The notes below the pieces were generated by a model, which did not search any database, was not told where the DNA came from, and saw nothing but the letters and a program-made list of their open reading frames with translations. 64,000 bases of DNA from Streptomyces sp. NBC_01232. GTDB lineage: Bacteria > Actinomycetota > Actinomycetes > Streptomycetales > Streptomycetaceae. Location: the NCBI RefSeq assembly GCF_035989885.1, contig NZ_CP108518.1, positions 7,927,001 to 7,991,000 on the forward strand, in the 5' to 3' direction. Shown here one piece after another: positions 54,803-63,402 of the stretch. Position 1 is the stretch's first letter, and every line of letters starts with the position of its first letter. The position numbers were made by a program, and so were the translations under genes.

Positions 54803-55227
54803 CAGAGTTCCGGGGGCGGGCCGAAGCGGAAGTGAAGGGTCTGGGGATGCCCGGTCAGCGAGACCCGGACCAGGGCGACGTCGGCCCCCTTGGCGCGGAC
54901 CCGCGCCGTGACCGGGACCGCGGCGCCCTGGTGGGGTTCGACGGGGTAGGTCTCGGTCGCCAGCACCTTGCCGTCCGCGGCCTCGACGGTGAGCGTCGCC
55001 ACCAGCGAGCGGGCACCGGAACCGCGGTCGTTCACGGCGAAGGGAACGAGGACGCTCGCTCCGTCGAAGCGCGGGTTCTCGGTGAAGTAGAGCTCGATGA
55101 AGGCGGCCTGCCGACGGGTGAACGAGTCCAGGAGGACGCCCCGCACGGGCGGCAGCGACCAGGCGCCCGCGCACAGGCCGGCGGCCACGACGAACGCCAG
55201 GGCCGCCCGGATCAGACGCTTCCTCAT
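54802..55227 (-). CDS. Membrane-anchored or secreted beta-domain protein, unknown function
   Basis: 141 residues: a positively charged start (MRKRLIRAALAFVVAAGLCAGA) forms one membrane anchor or signal, followed by an Ig-like beta-sandwich (FAVNDRGSGARSLVATLTVE, VPVTARVRAKGADVALVRVS). It resembles DUF1616-like periplasmic domains often paired with glycan polymer genes. ATGA overlap with the GT2 gene. Possibly binds or presents the glycan outside the membrane. Confidence 0.75.
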   Translation of the reverse strand: MRKRLIRAALAFVVAAGLCAGAWSLPPVRGVLLDSFTRRQAAFIELYFTENPRFDGASVLVPFAVNDRGSGARSLVATLTVEAADGKVLATETYPVEPHQGAAVPVTARVRAKGADVALVRVSLTGHPQTLHFRFGPPPEL

Positions 55228-55955
55228 GCCGGGGTGTGCCGCCGTTCGTAGCGCGTGGAGCGGTCCTCACTGGGCCGGCGGAAGCGGTGCTCGAAGAGCT
55301 GACGCAGGTTGGCCATGCCGTCGGGCAGCGCGTTGAGCTTCACCTGGCCCTGGCGGTTGCGGTACTCGATGGGCACTTCGAGGTAGCGGTAGCCGGCCCG
55401 GGTGGCGGCGTTCTTGATCTCCTGGGAGAAGGCCATGCCCGTCGACTTCACATCGACGCCGTCCCAGACGTAGCGCCGGAAGACCCACATACCGGACTGC
55501 GAGTCGCGCAGTCCGTTGCGGAACAGGGCCCGGCTCAGGGCGCTCAGGGCGTGGTTGGCGACGGTGTGGGACCGCTTCATCGCCGAGCGGTTCTCCCGGC
55601 GGAGCCGATTGGTCGTCATGAACTCGACGTCGGCCTCGGCCAGGGTGCCCAGCAGCTCGGGCAGGTGGTCGAACGGGTAGGTGCAGTCGGCGTCGCCGGT
55701 GGCTATGACATCGCCCTTCGCCGCGCGGAACCCGGCGTGGTAGGCGTTGCCGTAGCCCCGCTCCGGCTGGGAGACGACGATGGCGCCGAGCGAGGCGGCC
55801 ACCGCTGCGGTGTCGTCGGTGGAGGCGTTGTCCACGACGATGACCTCGGTCTCCCAGCCCAGGGCACGGAGCGCGCCCGTGGGAACGGAGTTCATCACGG
55901 TGGGCAGGTTGGGCGCCTCATTGAGCGCCGGAATCACGACGGAAAGCGTATTCAA
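55224..55955 (-). CDS. GT2-family glycosyltransferase (dolichyl-phosphate mannosyltransferase-like)
   Basis: 243 residues, GT-A fold. NTLSVVIPALNEAPNLPTVM opens the nucleotide-binding domain, VVDNASTDDTAAVA and GDVIATGDADCTYPFDHLPE contain the DxD-type metal site, and SQSGMWVFRR the acceptor region. First gene of the glycan operon. TTG at 55955 with GGGGGATGAA upstream is taken as start because it begins exactly at the family's conserved N-terminus; the upstream in-frame ATG at 56048 would add 31 unrelated residues. It may charge a polyprenyl carrier. Confidence 0.85.
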   Translation of the reverse strand: MNTLSVVIPALNEAPNLPTVMNSVPTGALRALGWETEVIVVDNASTDDTAAVAASLGAIVVSQPERGYGNAYHAGFRAAKGDVIATGDADCTYPFDHLPELLGTLAEADVEFMTTNRLRRENRSAMKRSHTVANHALSALSRALFRNGLRDSQSGMWVFRRYVWDGVDVKSTGMAFSQEIKNAATRAGYRYLEVPIEYRNRQGQVKLNALPDGMANLRQLFEHRFRRPSEDRSTRYERRHTPA

Positions 55956-56194
55956 TTCATCCCCCGGTGCCGGACAAGGACTACGGCCGTACGAGCGCCG
56001 CGGCAACTGAGGGCCTTCACATCGTGGAGTCTCGGCCGCACACGTCAAGCCGGGCGGTCTGCTGGGTGTTCACTGCTACGGACGTCAACCCGGTATCCGG
56101 GCCAGCGGTGACCTTATCCGACTAGTGAGACGACGATCCACCAGGGTGATCTGCCCGTGATGATCGAATCGGTGCAAATCCGTGCGGAAAAGGA

Positions 56195-57328
56195 TCAACC
56201 GATGAGCCACGAACCGACAGGCTTGATCTCCTTGTCCAGCTTTCCGCCCTTCAGGGCGAGAACCTGATCCGCGGTCAGGGGCTTGTCCCACACCAGCACG
56301 TGACCGATGACACCTGCCCACGGCCCGCTCCAGATCCCGTGGTGGCGGGAGCGGCCCAGCTGCAGCGGCCCCTGGCCCGCCCAGGCGGCCGCCACCGGGG
56401 CGCGGCCGGCCTCCTTGCCGTCGACGTACAGCGTCAGCGTCTTGGCCTGGGCGTCGTACACGCCGGTCAGCAGGGCCCAGGTGCGGACGGTGTTGAACCC
56501 GTCGGAGACCGCGCCCACGGCGGTCGAGGCCGCGCCCTTCTGGTCGGTCTGCATCCGGAACACCCACGACTTCTTGCCGTTGCTGTCCTCGCGGCCCAGC
56601 TCGAAGGAGTACGAGGCGCCGTCGCCCTGGCTGATGGCGAACCGCGAGCCGGCGTCGGCCTCGTTGTAGACCCAGGCGGAGACCGTGAAGCTCTTGGACG
56701 CGTCGACGACCTGCTCGGCGGCCTGCGCGTAGGAGTTGCCGTTGCTGCGCAGGCGCAGCACGTTGCCGTTGTCCACCTTGCCGAGAACGGCGTCGGGGCT
56801 GAGCGCGATGTTGATCTGGCCGGAGCGGTCGCGCAGCAGGTTCGGCTCGCCCGGCACGGTGGGCGCGTTGGCGTCCGAGGGGTCCCCTCCGGGGTCGGCG
56901 GTCGCCGACTGCGAAGGGCCGGGGCCCGGACCGTCCTTGTCGCCCTTGTCCAGGATGAAGAACCCGGCGCCGACGCCGAGACCACAGGCCGCCACCCCGA
57001 TGGCGATCATCCATATCCGCTTGCGCGTCCGCAGCTGCGACTCCGAACGGTCCGCCATCGCCTGCCAGTCGGGCTGGGGAGAAGGCGTGAACCCGGCCGG
57101 AGAAGGCACCGGCTGCGGCTGCGGCTGGGGTGCCTGGGGTGCCTGGGAGTAATGCGGCGGCTCTCCGGCAGGCCCGGGCTGGGGCAGCGGTTGCTGGTAC
57201 GGATTGGGCTGCCCGGGCTGCTGCGGGAACCCGTAACCGCCGGGCGTCCCCTGGGGGTATCCATAGCCCCCCTGCCCCGCCGAGGGGTCCTGCTGGGGAG
57301 TGTTCGCGCGATCCGTACCGTCAGTCAT
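56195..57328 (-). CDS. Membrane-anchored LamG-domain protein
   Basis: 377 residues: a proline, glycine, tyrosine and glutamine-rich cytoplasmic N-terminus of about 115 residues, one membrane helix (IWMIAIGVAACGLGVGAGFF), a short acidic linker, and an extracellular LamG/concanavalin-like domain (SFTVSAWVYNEADAGSRFAI, LLTGVYDAQAKTLTLYVDGK). LamG domains bind glycans. It lies directly upstream of the glycan operon on the same strand, so it may bind that polymer, but it has its own gap of about 240 bases and may be transcribed separately. Confidence 0.87.
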   Translation of the reverse strand: MTDGTDRANTPQQDPSAGQGGYGYPQGTPGGYGFPQQPGQPNPYQQPLPQPGPAGEPPHYSQAPQAPQPQPQPVPSPAGFTPSPQPDWQAMADRSESQLRTRKRIWMIAIGVAACGLGVGAGFFILDKGDKDGPGPGPSQSATADPGGDPSDANAPTVPGEPNLLRDRSGQINIALSPDAVLGKVDNGNVLRLRSNGNSYAQAAEQVVDASKSFTVSAWVYNEADAGSRFAISQGDGASYSFELGREDSNGKKSWVFRMQTDQKGAASTAVGAVSDGFNTVRTWALLTGVYDAQAKTLTLYVDGKEAGRAPVAAAWAGQGPLQLGRSRHHGIWSGPWAGVIGHVLVWDKPLTADQVLALKGGKLDKEIKPVGSWLIG

Positions 57329-57604
57329 GGGACGGATCGTAAAACATGACTGCCGGGACGCCACCAGACGGTATGCCACGAGCTCCGGAGCACCGCACGG
57401 ACACGGCCCGCGGCCACCGGCCGCGCCCGCCCGCCAGGAGGGGTCCCGGCCCCGCGGCAACCCCGGTCCGGAGGCGAATTGCGCAGCCAACCGGGGGTCC
57501 GCGGCGCGCGCCGCGGACCCTGCGCACCGCTCGGGCTGCTACTGCTGGGCCGGGCCGGGCGCCGCCCGCCCCGGCCGTCCCCGCGCACACCAGGAGCCAC
57601 GCAC

Positions 57605-58810
57605 ATGCCGACCCGTGTCGCCCGCGCCAGCCGAAGCCGCCTCCGCACCGGGCTGTCCGCCACCGCCCTGACCGCCGCCGCTCTCGGAGGACTCCTGCAG
57701 CCCGCCCAGGCGGCCGGCGACCCGGGCCCGGGCGACGGCCGCCCGCGCCACGAGAAGGGCCTGCAGCGGCAGCTCGACGGGCTGGTCGCCCAGGCGGACG
57801 GCCCGCCCGGAGTGATCGCCATGCTCACCCGGGGCGACCGTACGCAGGTGTACACGGCCGGTGTCGGCGACATCGAGACCGGCCGCGCACCGCACCCCGA
57901 CGACCACATGCGCATCGCCAGCATCGCCAAGGCGTTCAGCGGGGCCGTCGCCCTCCGGCTCGTCGACCAGGGCCTGCTCTCCCTCGACGACACCATCGGC
58001 GAGCGCCTGCCCGACCAGCCCGAGGACTGGCACGCGGTGACGTTGCGCCAGCTCCTCCAGCACACGAGCGGCCTGCCGGACTACTCGGCCGACCCCGAGT
58101 TCCTGGAGATCCTCACCGCCGACCCGCGCCACGTCTTCGACCCGCGCACCCTCCTCGACTTCGTGGCCGACGAGCGGCTGCGCTTCCTCCCCGGCTCCCT
58201 GTACGAGTACTCCAACTCGGACAACATCGCCGTCGCGCTGATGGCCGAGGCCGTCACCGGCCGCCGGTACGAGGAACTCCTCAAGGAGCTCGTGTACCGC
58301 CCTCTGGGGCTGCGCCGCACCAGCCTGCCCCTCGGCTACCGGCTCCCGCGTCCGTACCTGCACGGCTACGACGTCCTGCCGCCGGCCGAACCGGAGGACA
58401 TCAGCGAGGCCCTGAGCGCCTCGGGCGTCTGGGCCTCCGGCGGCATCGTCTCCACACCCAGGGAACTGGGCGCATTCATCCGCGGTTACGGCGGCCCCTC
58501 GCTGCTGTCGCCGCAGACCCGCAAGGAACAGCTGACCTTCCGTCCGGGCGACTCCTCGGAGCCGGCCGGCCCCGGCACCAACGCCGCCGGGCTGGCGATC
58601 TTCCAGTACACCACCCGCTGCGGCGTGCTCTACGGCCACACCGGGAACTTCCCCGGCTACACGCAGTTCGCCGCCACCACTCCCGACGGCACCCGGTCGC
58701 TGACCTTCTCCATCAACACCCAGACCAGCAAGAGCAACAAGCCCGCGCTGCTGGCCCGACTGCGCACCGTGCAGGAGAACTTCGTCTGCGCCCTGCTCAA
58801 GGACCACTGA
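57605..58810 (+). CDS. Secreted serine hydrolase (beta-lactamase/DD-carboxypeptidase fold)
   Basis: 401 residues. Signal peptide about residues 1-37 (GLSATALTAAALGGLLQPAQ-AA). The catalytic SxxK motif is SIAK (106-109), followed by YSN and the HTG triad (GHTGNFPGY). This matches class C-like D-alanyl-D-alanine carboxypeptidases and esterases. It acts outside the membrane, either on peptidoglycan stem peptides or on D-amino-acid or ester substrates. AGGAG precedes the ATG. The gene is followed within four bases by a tandem repeat. Confidence 0.9.
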   Translation: MPTRVARASRSRLRTGLSATALTAAALGGLLQPAQAAGDPGPGDGRPRHEKGLQRQLDGLVAQADGPPGVIAMLTRGDRTQVYTAGVGDIETGRAPHPDDHMRIASIAKAFSGAVALRLVDQGLLSLDDTIGERLPDQPEDWHAVTLRQLLQHTSGLPDYSADPEFLEILTADPRHVFDPRTLLDFVADERLRFLPGSLYEYSNSDNIAVALMAEAVTGRRYEELLKELVYRPLGLRRTSLPLGYRLPRPYLHGYDVLPPAEPEDISEALSASGVWASGGIVSTPRELGAFIRGYGGPSLLSPQTRKEQLTFRPGDSSEPAGPGTNAAGLAIFQYTTRCGVLYGHTGNFPGYTQFAATTPDGTRSLTFSINTQTSKSNKPALLARLRTVQENFVCALLKDH

Positions 58811-58813
58811 GCC

Positions 58814-58915
58814 GCAGCGACGCAGCGACGCAGCGACGCAGCGACGCAGCGACGCAGCGACGCAGCGACGCAGCGACGCAGCGACGTGGCGGTGTGGCGG
58901 TGTGGCGGTGTGGCG
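58814..58915 (+). repeat. Two consecutive octamer tandem repeats
   Basis: Nine perfect copies of GCAGCGAC (58814-58885) are followed without a gap by GTGGCGGT repeated three times plus GTGGCG (58886-58915). The run lies directly after the serine hydrolase stop and about 50 bases before the LLM oxidoreductase gene. The count is likely to vary between strains. Confidence 0.95.
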
Positions 58916-58968
58916 CGAAAACGATCACGCTCGCCCGCACCGCCACCCGCGATCCCTATGCTGACGCC

Positions 58969-59955
58969 ATGCTCGACATACCCCTTTCAGCGCTGGAAGT
59001 CGCGATGGTGCAAACGGGCACCCGAGCCGTCGACACCCTGCGGGACACCGCTGCCTTCGCCCAAGGACTGGAGGCGCTCGGCTACCACCGCATCTGGTAC
59101 GCGGAGCATCACCACTCTCCCGCGATCGGCGCCTTCCCCCCGGTCGTCCTGACGGCGCACGCGGCCGCGTCGACCTCGGCCGTCCGTCTCGGTTCGGGTG
59201 GAGTGCTGGCCCCCAACCACGCCCCCATCACCCTGGCGGAACAGTTCGGCACGCTGGCCGCCCTGCACGAGGACCGCATCGACCTGGGCATCGGCCGCGG
59301 TCCCGGCACGTTCGACGAGGCCACCGCGCGGGCGCTGCGCCGAGGCGCCGGCCCGGCGACGGATGCCGAGTACCGCGACGACGTGGCGGCGATCCTGTCG
59401 TTCCTGGTGGACGAGGTGGCGCTGGGTCCGCTGCCCGAACCGTGGCTGCTGGCCTCCAGTCCCGCCGGGGGCGCGATCGCCGCGGAACTCGGCCTGCCGA
59501 TCGCGGTCGCGCACCACATCCGGCCGGACAACACCCGTGCGGTGCTGGAGCGTTACCGCTCCGCCTTCACCCCGTCCCGCTGGTGCGAGCGGCCCCGCGT
59601 CCTGCTGTGCGTGGAGACGGTGTGCGCGGAGACGGAGGAGGAGGCCGTCCGGCGTGCGGGGCCGATGAACGTCGTCAAGGCCGGCCTCCTCAAGGGGGAG
59701 AGCCAGGCACCCTTCCCCACTCCAGCGCAGGCGGCCACCCACCCCTTCACCGAGCAGGAACGGCAGGCGCTGGCGGGCTTCCGGTCCCAGCAGGCCGTCG
59801 GCACACCCGAGACCGTCGTCGAGCGGCTCGCACACCTGGCCGCCGAGACCGGGGCGGACGAGCTGATGCTGGCCACGCCCGTCCATGACCTCGCCGACCG
59901 CATCGCTTCGTACGCCCTCATCCGAAAGCACGCCGGATCCGCGACGGCGCCGTAG
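58969..59955 (+). CDS. LLM-class flavin-dependent oxidoreductase (luciferase-like monooxygenase)
   Basis: 328 residues of the bacterial luciferase-like fold: LGYHRIWYAEHHHSPAIGAF and LAEQFGTLAALHEDRIDLGI, then GRGPGTFDEATA are the classic signatures of the MsnO8/F420- or FMN-dependent LLM group. The likely cofactor is reduced FMN or F420; substrate unknown. No ribosome site is visible before the ATG, so the transcript may be leaderless, with CCTATG acting as -10. A tandem repeat lies in its promoter region. Confidence 0.88.
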   Translation: MLDIPLSALEVAMVQTGTRAVDTLRDTAAFAQGLEALGYHRIWYAEHHHSPAIGAFPPVVLTAHAAASTSAVRLGSGGVLAPNHAPITLAEQFGTLAALHEDRIDLGIGRGPGTFDEATARALRRGAGPATDAEYRDDVAAILSFLVDEVALGPLPEPWLLASSPAGGAIAAELGLPIAVAHHIRPDNTRAVLERYRSAFTPSRWCERPRVLLCVETVCAETEEEAVRRAGPMNVVKAGLLKGESQAPFPTPAQAATHPFTEQERQALAGFRSQQAVGTPETVVERLAHLAAETGADELMLATPVHDLADRIASYALIRKHAGSATAP

Positions 59956-60169
59956 ACCGGCGGGCCGTGAGACTGCTCACAGCCGACGCGGCACCGCGGA
60001 AGCGCCCACAGGCGTTGGCGCTCCGCGGTTGTCGGCCTCCCGCCGGGCCGCTCGTGTGCACTGAACCACACAAAATGGGCCATTTGGTTGAGGGAGTGCT
60101 CCAAACGGATGACCTAGCCTGGACCGACCAGCGAGATCCGGGGGCTGAGGGCAAAGGAAGAGCACGTCC

Positions 60170-61003
60170 ATGCGCATCACCACCAGTTCCGCACGTCGTC
60201 GACGGGCGGGATACGCCGCTGCGGCCGCCCTCCTCGGCCTCCTGGCGGCAGCCGGCACCCCGGCGTACGCGGCCACGGACGGCTCGGCGGACCGCGCCCC
60301 GGACGCACCCCCCGCCGGCAAGCCCGCACCGGCCCGTGCCGCGGGCACGGCCGCGGGCGCCGCTCCGGGAGCCGCCCAGGGGGCCTCCGGGGTGCCGGTG
60401 GGGATCTCCCGGCTGGCGCAGGGCGCGGGCCGTCAGGTCGCGATCACCATCGACGACGGCCCGGACCCCCGCTGGACGCCGCAGGTCCTGGAGACGCTGC
60501 GAAAGAACCACGTCAAGGCCACCTTCTGCATGATCGGCACCAAGGCGCAGAAGTACCCGGAGCTGGTGCGCGCGGTCGCCGCCGACGGGCACCAGCTGTG
60601 CGACCACTCCGTCGATCACGACGTCACGATGGACCACAAGCCCGTCGCCTACCAGCGGCAGCAGATCCTCGAGGGCAAGGCCATGATCGAGAAGGCCGTT
60701 CCCGGGGTCCCCGTCACCTACTACCGCGCGCCGGGCGGAGCATTCACCCCCGAGAGCCGCGCGATCGCCGCCGCGAACGGGATGCGGCCGCTGGGCTGGA
60801 GCGTCGATCCCCAGGACTGGAACAGGCCGGGCCTGAAGGCCATCCTCTCCAGCGTGGAGGACAAGCTCCCCCACCGGCCGACGGTCCTCTTCCACGACGG
60901 GGGCGGCGACCGCAGCGAGACCGTCGCCGCGCTGAAGAAGTACCTGCCCTGGCTCACCGAGCAGGGCTACGGCTTCTCCTTCCCGGCCCGCACCACCCCG
61001 TAG
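60170..61003 (+). CDS. Secreted polysaccharide deacetylase (NodB domain)
   Basis: 277 residues: signal peptide (GYAAAAALLGLLAAAGTPAYA-A), an Ala/Pro/Gly-rich linker, then a NodB homology domain with TIDDGPDPRWTP (catalytic Asp pair), HSVDHD (metal histidines), RAPGGAFTPESR and LFHDGGGDR. It removes acetyl groups from chitin, peptidoglycan or a related glycan outside the cell. AAGGAAG lies nine bases upstream of the ATG. Its 3' end overlaps the convergent monooxygenase gene by 37 bases. Confidence 0.92.
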   Translation: MRITTSSARRRRAGYAAAAALLGLLAAAGTPAYAATDGSADRAPDAPPAGKPAPARAAGTAAGAAPGAAQGASGVPVGISRLAQGAGRQVAITIDDGPDPRWTPQVLETLRKNHVKATFCMIGTKAQKYPELVRAVAADGHQLCDHSVDHDVTMDHKPVAYQRQQILEGKAMIEKAVPGVPVTYYRAPGGAFTPESRAIAAANGMRPLGWSVDPQDWNRPGLKAILSSVEDKLPHRPTVLFHDGGGDRSETVAALKKYLPWLTEQGYGFSFPARTTP

Positions 61004-62268
61004 CGCCCCGTAGCACCCGGTTTCGACCCGTCCGCCCCCTGCGGTGCGGGGAGGCGGAAGCCGTTGAACAGGTCGTCCATGCCGCGCAGGGCCAGACGGG
61101 CCGGCGTGGCGCGGACCGCGAGATCACGGACGGCCACCACGACCGGATTGCGCAGCACTCCCAGACGGCCGACGCGGCGGGCCCGAAGGCGCACGGCGTC
61201 GGTGCGGTCGAGCCGGGCGGCGGTGTACGCGGCCAGGGCGGCCGGGACGGCCGTGTCCACGCCGTCCGCACCCTCCCTGGCGCTGTCGCCGCCGTTTCCG
61301 TCGTCTCCGGGTTCCCCTCCGGCGGGCAGCAGGGCGGCGAGGATCACCGCGTCCTCGATGGCCTGGCAGCCGCCCTGGCCGAGGTTGGGGGCCATGGCGT
61401 GGGCCGCGTCGCCCAGCCAGGCGATCCGGCCGTGGTGCAGGCGCGGGAGCGGGGCCGCCAGGTCGTAGAGGTCGTTGCGCAGGACTTCGGACGGGCCGAG
61501 GCGCCCGACGCGGTCCAGCAGGGCCGGAATGGGTTCGTGCCATGACCCGAAGCGCTGCCGCAGTTCGGTGCGCGGGTCGGCGAAGCCGGTGTCCGGCGGG
61601 ACGACGGCCGTGGCGTAGAGGTAGTAGCGGCCGTCGACGAGCGGGGTCACCCCGAACCGCCTCCCCGGCCCCCATGTCTCGCTCATCGCCGGGATCCGCA
61701 GGTCGGGGGCGTCCACGATGGTCCGCCAGGCCGTCTCGCCGATGTAGTGCAGTCCGGGGTGCGCGGGGAAGTGCGCACGGCGCAGCGGGCTGTGGATGCC
61801 GTCGGCGGCGACGACCAGATCGGCGGGAAGGTCCGGCCCTGCCGCCGTACGGACGGTCGGACGGCCCTCGGCGTCGTCGACGCCGGTCACCTCGGTGCCG
61901 TAACGGAGGGCCGACGGCGCAAGAGCGGCGGCGAGGGCGGCGGTGAGGGCCGGCCGCGGGACGGCGAGGGGCGCCCGGCCGTAGCGGGCCCTCATGTCCG
62001 CGGTGCCCGCCCGGGTGAGCCACCGGCCGTCGGGGCGGCGTACACCCATCGCCGTGGGTACGGAGCCGCCGATCGCGCGGGAGACGTCCACGCCGACGGC
62101 CTCGAGCGCGCGCAGGGCGTTGGGGGCGAGGCCGATGCCGGCGCCGGTGACGGGGGATTCGGGAGCGCGTTCGCAGACGGTGACGTCCCAGCCCCGGCGG
62201 TGCAGTGCGACGGCGCTCGTGAGGCCGCCGATCCCGGCTCCGACCACCACCGCACGACGGTTCGTCAT
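60967..62268 (-). CDS. FAD-dependent aromatic hydroxylase/monooxygenase
   Basis: 433 residues of the p-hydroxybenzoate hydroxylase-like group: AVVVGAGIGGLTSAVALHRR (FAD), VVAADGIHSPLRR (DG motif), and WLGDAAHAMAPNLGQGGCQA (GD motif). It hydroxylates an aromatic or polyketide-like substrate with NAD(P)H and O2. A TetR gene follows in the same direction after 82 bases reading outward from 62350, so the pair may respond to the substrate or a related antibiotic. GGGGGG lies six bases upstream of the ATG. Confidence 0.88.
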   Translation of the reverse strand: MTNRRAVVVGAGIGGLTSAVALHRRGWDVTVCERAPESPVTGAGIGLAPNALRALEAVGVDVSRAIGGSVPTAMGVRRPDGRWLTRAGTADMRARYGRAPLAVPRPALTAALAAALAPSALRYGTEVTGVDDAEGRPTVRTAAGPDLPADLVVAADGIHSPLRRAHFPAHPGLHYIGETAWRTIVDAPDLRIPAMSETWGPGRRFGVTPLVDGRYYLYATAVVPPDTGFADPRTELRQRFGSWHEPIPALLDRVGRLGPSEVLRNDLYDLAAPLPRLHHGRIAWLGDAAHAMAPNLGQGGCQAIEDAVILAALLPAGGEPGDDGNGGDSAREGADGVDTAVPAALAAYTAARLDRTDAVRLRARRVGRLGVLRNPVVVAVRDLAVRATPARLALRGMDDLFNGFRLPAPQGADGSKPGATGRYGVVRAGKEKP

Positions 62269-62349
62269 GACCAACCCCCCTGTTCGGGCTACCACTTTAG
62301 AACGGTGGGTCCGTGCACACACCCACAGCCGGTCCCGGGCCCGGCCTTG

Positions 62350-63045
62350 TCAATGGGCGAGCCGGGTGGCGAGGCCGTCGAGGACGATGTCGAGACCGTC
62401 GGCGAACTTCCGGTCGCGGTACGCGGCGTGGTCCGGGGCGGGCTGCCCGCGGTCGGTGCCGGGCTCGGTGGGGAGGATGTGGGCGAGGAATTCGGCTTCG
62501 GTGCGCCCGGAGCGGGCCACGGTGGTCAGCCAGGCGGATTCGGTGGTGCTCATGCCGATCGCGTAGGAGAACACGACGTCGATCGCGCCGTGGGGGTCGG
62601 GGAGGCCGACGGTGGTGAAGAGGTCCGCCAGCCGTTCGGAGATGGCGGCGAGGTTGGGCCCGAGGTAGGCCAGGCCGGCCCGGCCCAGTTCCGCGCACAG
62701 CCAGGGATGCCGCAGGGCCGTGCTGCGGAAGGACATGGCGCACTCGGATACGCCGGCCCGCCAGTCCGGGCCGTCGGTCCGCGGCAGGACGACCTCTCCC
62801 AGGATCTCGTCCACGGCCAGTTCCATCAGCTCGTCCCTGTTGGCGACGTGCCGGTAGAACGAGGTGGCACCGGCGTTCAGCCGGGCACCGAGCTTGCGCA
62901 TGCTCAGCGCTTCACCGCCGGCCTCGTCCAGGATCGCGATCGCCTCGCGGACGATCACGGCGCGGCTCAGCGCGGGCTGGCGCGGCGCCATCTGGGGGCG
63001 TGTCCACACGGAGGGGACGGGATCGCTGTTCGTCTTCGCTGCCAC
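62350..63045 (-). CDS. TetR-family regulator (TetR_C-type)
   Basis: 231 residues. ALSRAVIVREAIAILDEAGG and LSMRKLGARLNAGATSFYRH form the DNA-binding domain of the TetR/TetR_C subgroup, followed by NRDELMELAVDEILGEV and a helical ligand domain. It is transcribed ahead of the monooxygenase gene and likely represses it and itself; several copies of CGCACAGTG lie upstream. GTG start with AAGGAAG upstream; a downstream ATG (MAPRQPALSR) is a weaker choice. Confidence 0.88.
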   Translation of the reverse strand: MAAKTNSDPVPSVWTRPQMAPRQPALSRAVIVREAIAILDEAGGEALSMRKLGARLNAGATSFYRHVANRDELMELAVDEILGEVVLPRTDGPDWRAGVSECAMSFRSTALRHPWLCAELGRAGLAYLGPNLAAISERLADLFTTVGLPDPHGAIDVVFSYAIGMSTTESAWLTTVARSGRTEAEFLAHILPTEPGTDRGQPAPDHAAYRDRKFADGLDIVLDGLATRLAH

Positions 63046-63402
63046 GCGGGCTTCCTTCCAGGGTGCGCACAGTGTTCGCCTGAAGGGTACAGGTGGACCA
63101 CAGCCCCTCCGGGGGACCGTCGAACTGTCTCCGGAAAAGCATTTGCGCACAGTGTGCTCATGTGCATACGGTGTGCTGGCTGTGGTGCTCGGCACGCCAT
63201 TCCGGCCGGTGCCGGTGGCAACGCAATAGGCGTACCCGACGGGGGTGGGTACGCACTGTGCGAGGACCGCGGGCGTGGGCGGGCCCCTCGGAACCGACTG
63301 CCGCTCCGAGGGCCCGGCACCGCGCGCCCCCGGTCGGGGGAGGGTCCACAACGTCCACCGCCTCGAGCGGGACGAACGACCGCCGCACCCGGCAGGCCCG
63401 GC
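63046..63402. promoter_or_regulatory. Upstream region of TetR gene with repeated CGCACAGTG elements
   Basis: A gap of about 357 bases. TGCGCACAGTGT occurs at 63064-63075 and again at 63144-63155, and the reverse form CACTGTGCG at 63254-63262; the second copy extends to the palindrome GCACAGTGTGC. These are candidate operators for the adjacent TetR protein. No gene is seen, but the end of the gap should have held the 5' part of the next gene. Confidence 0.5.

Noticed and set aside
58814..58915. CRISPR-like array
   Set aside because: The units are eight bases with no spacers and no cas genes nearby; it is a simple tandem repeat.
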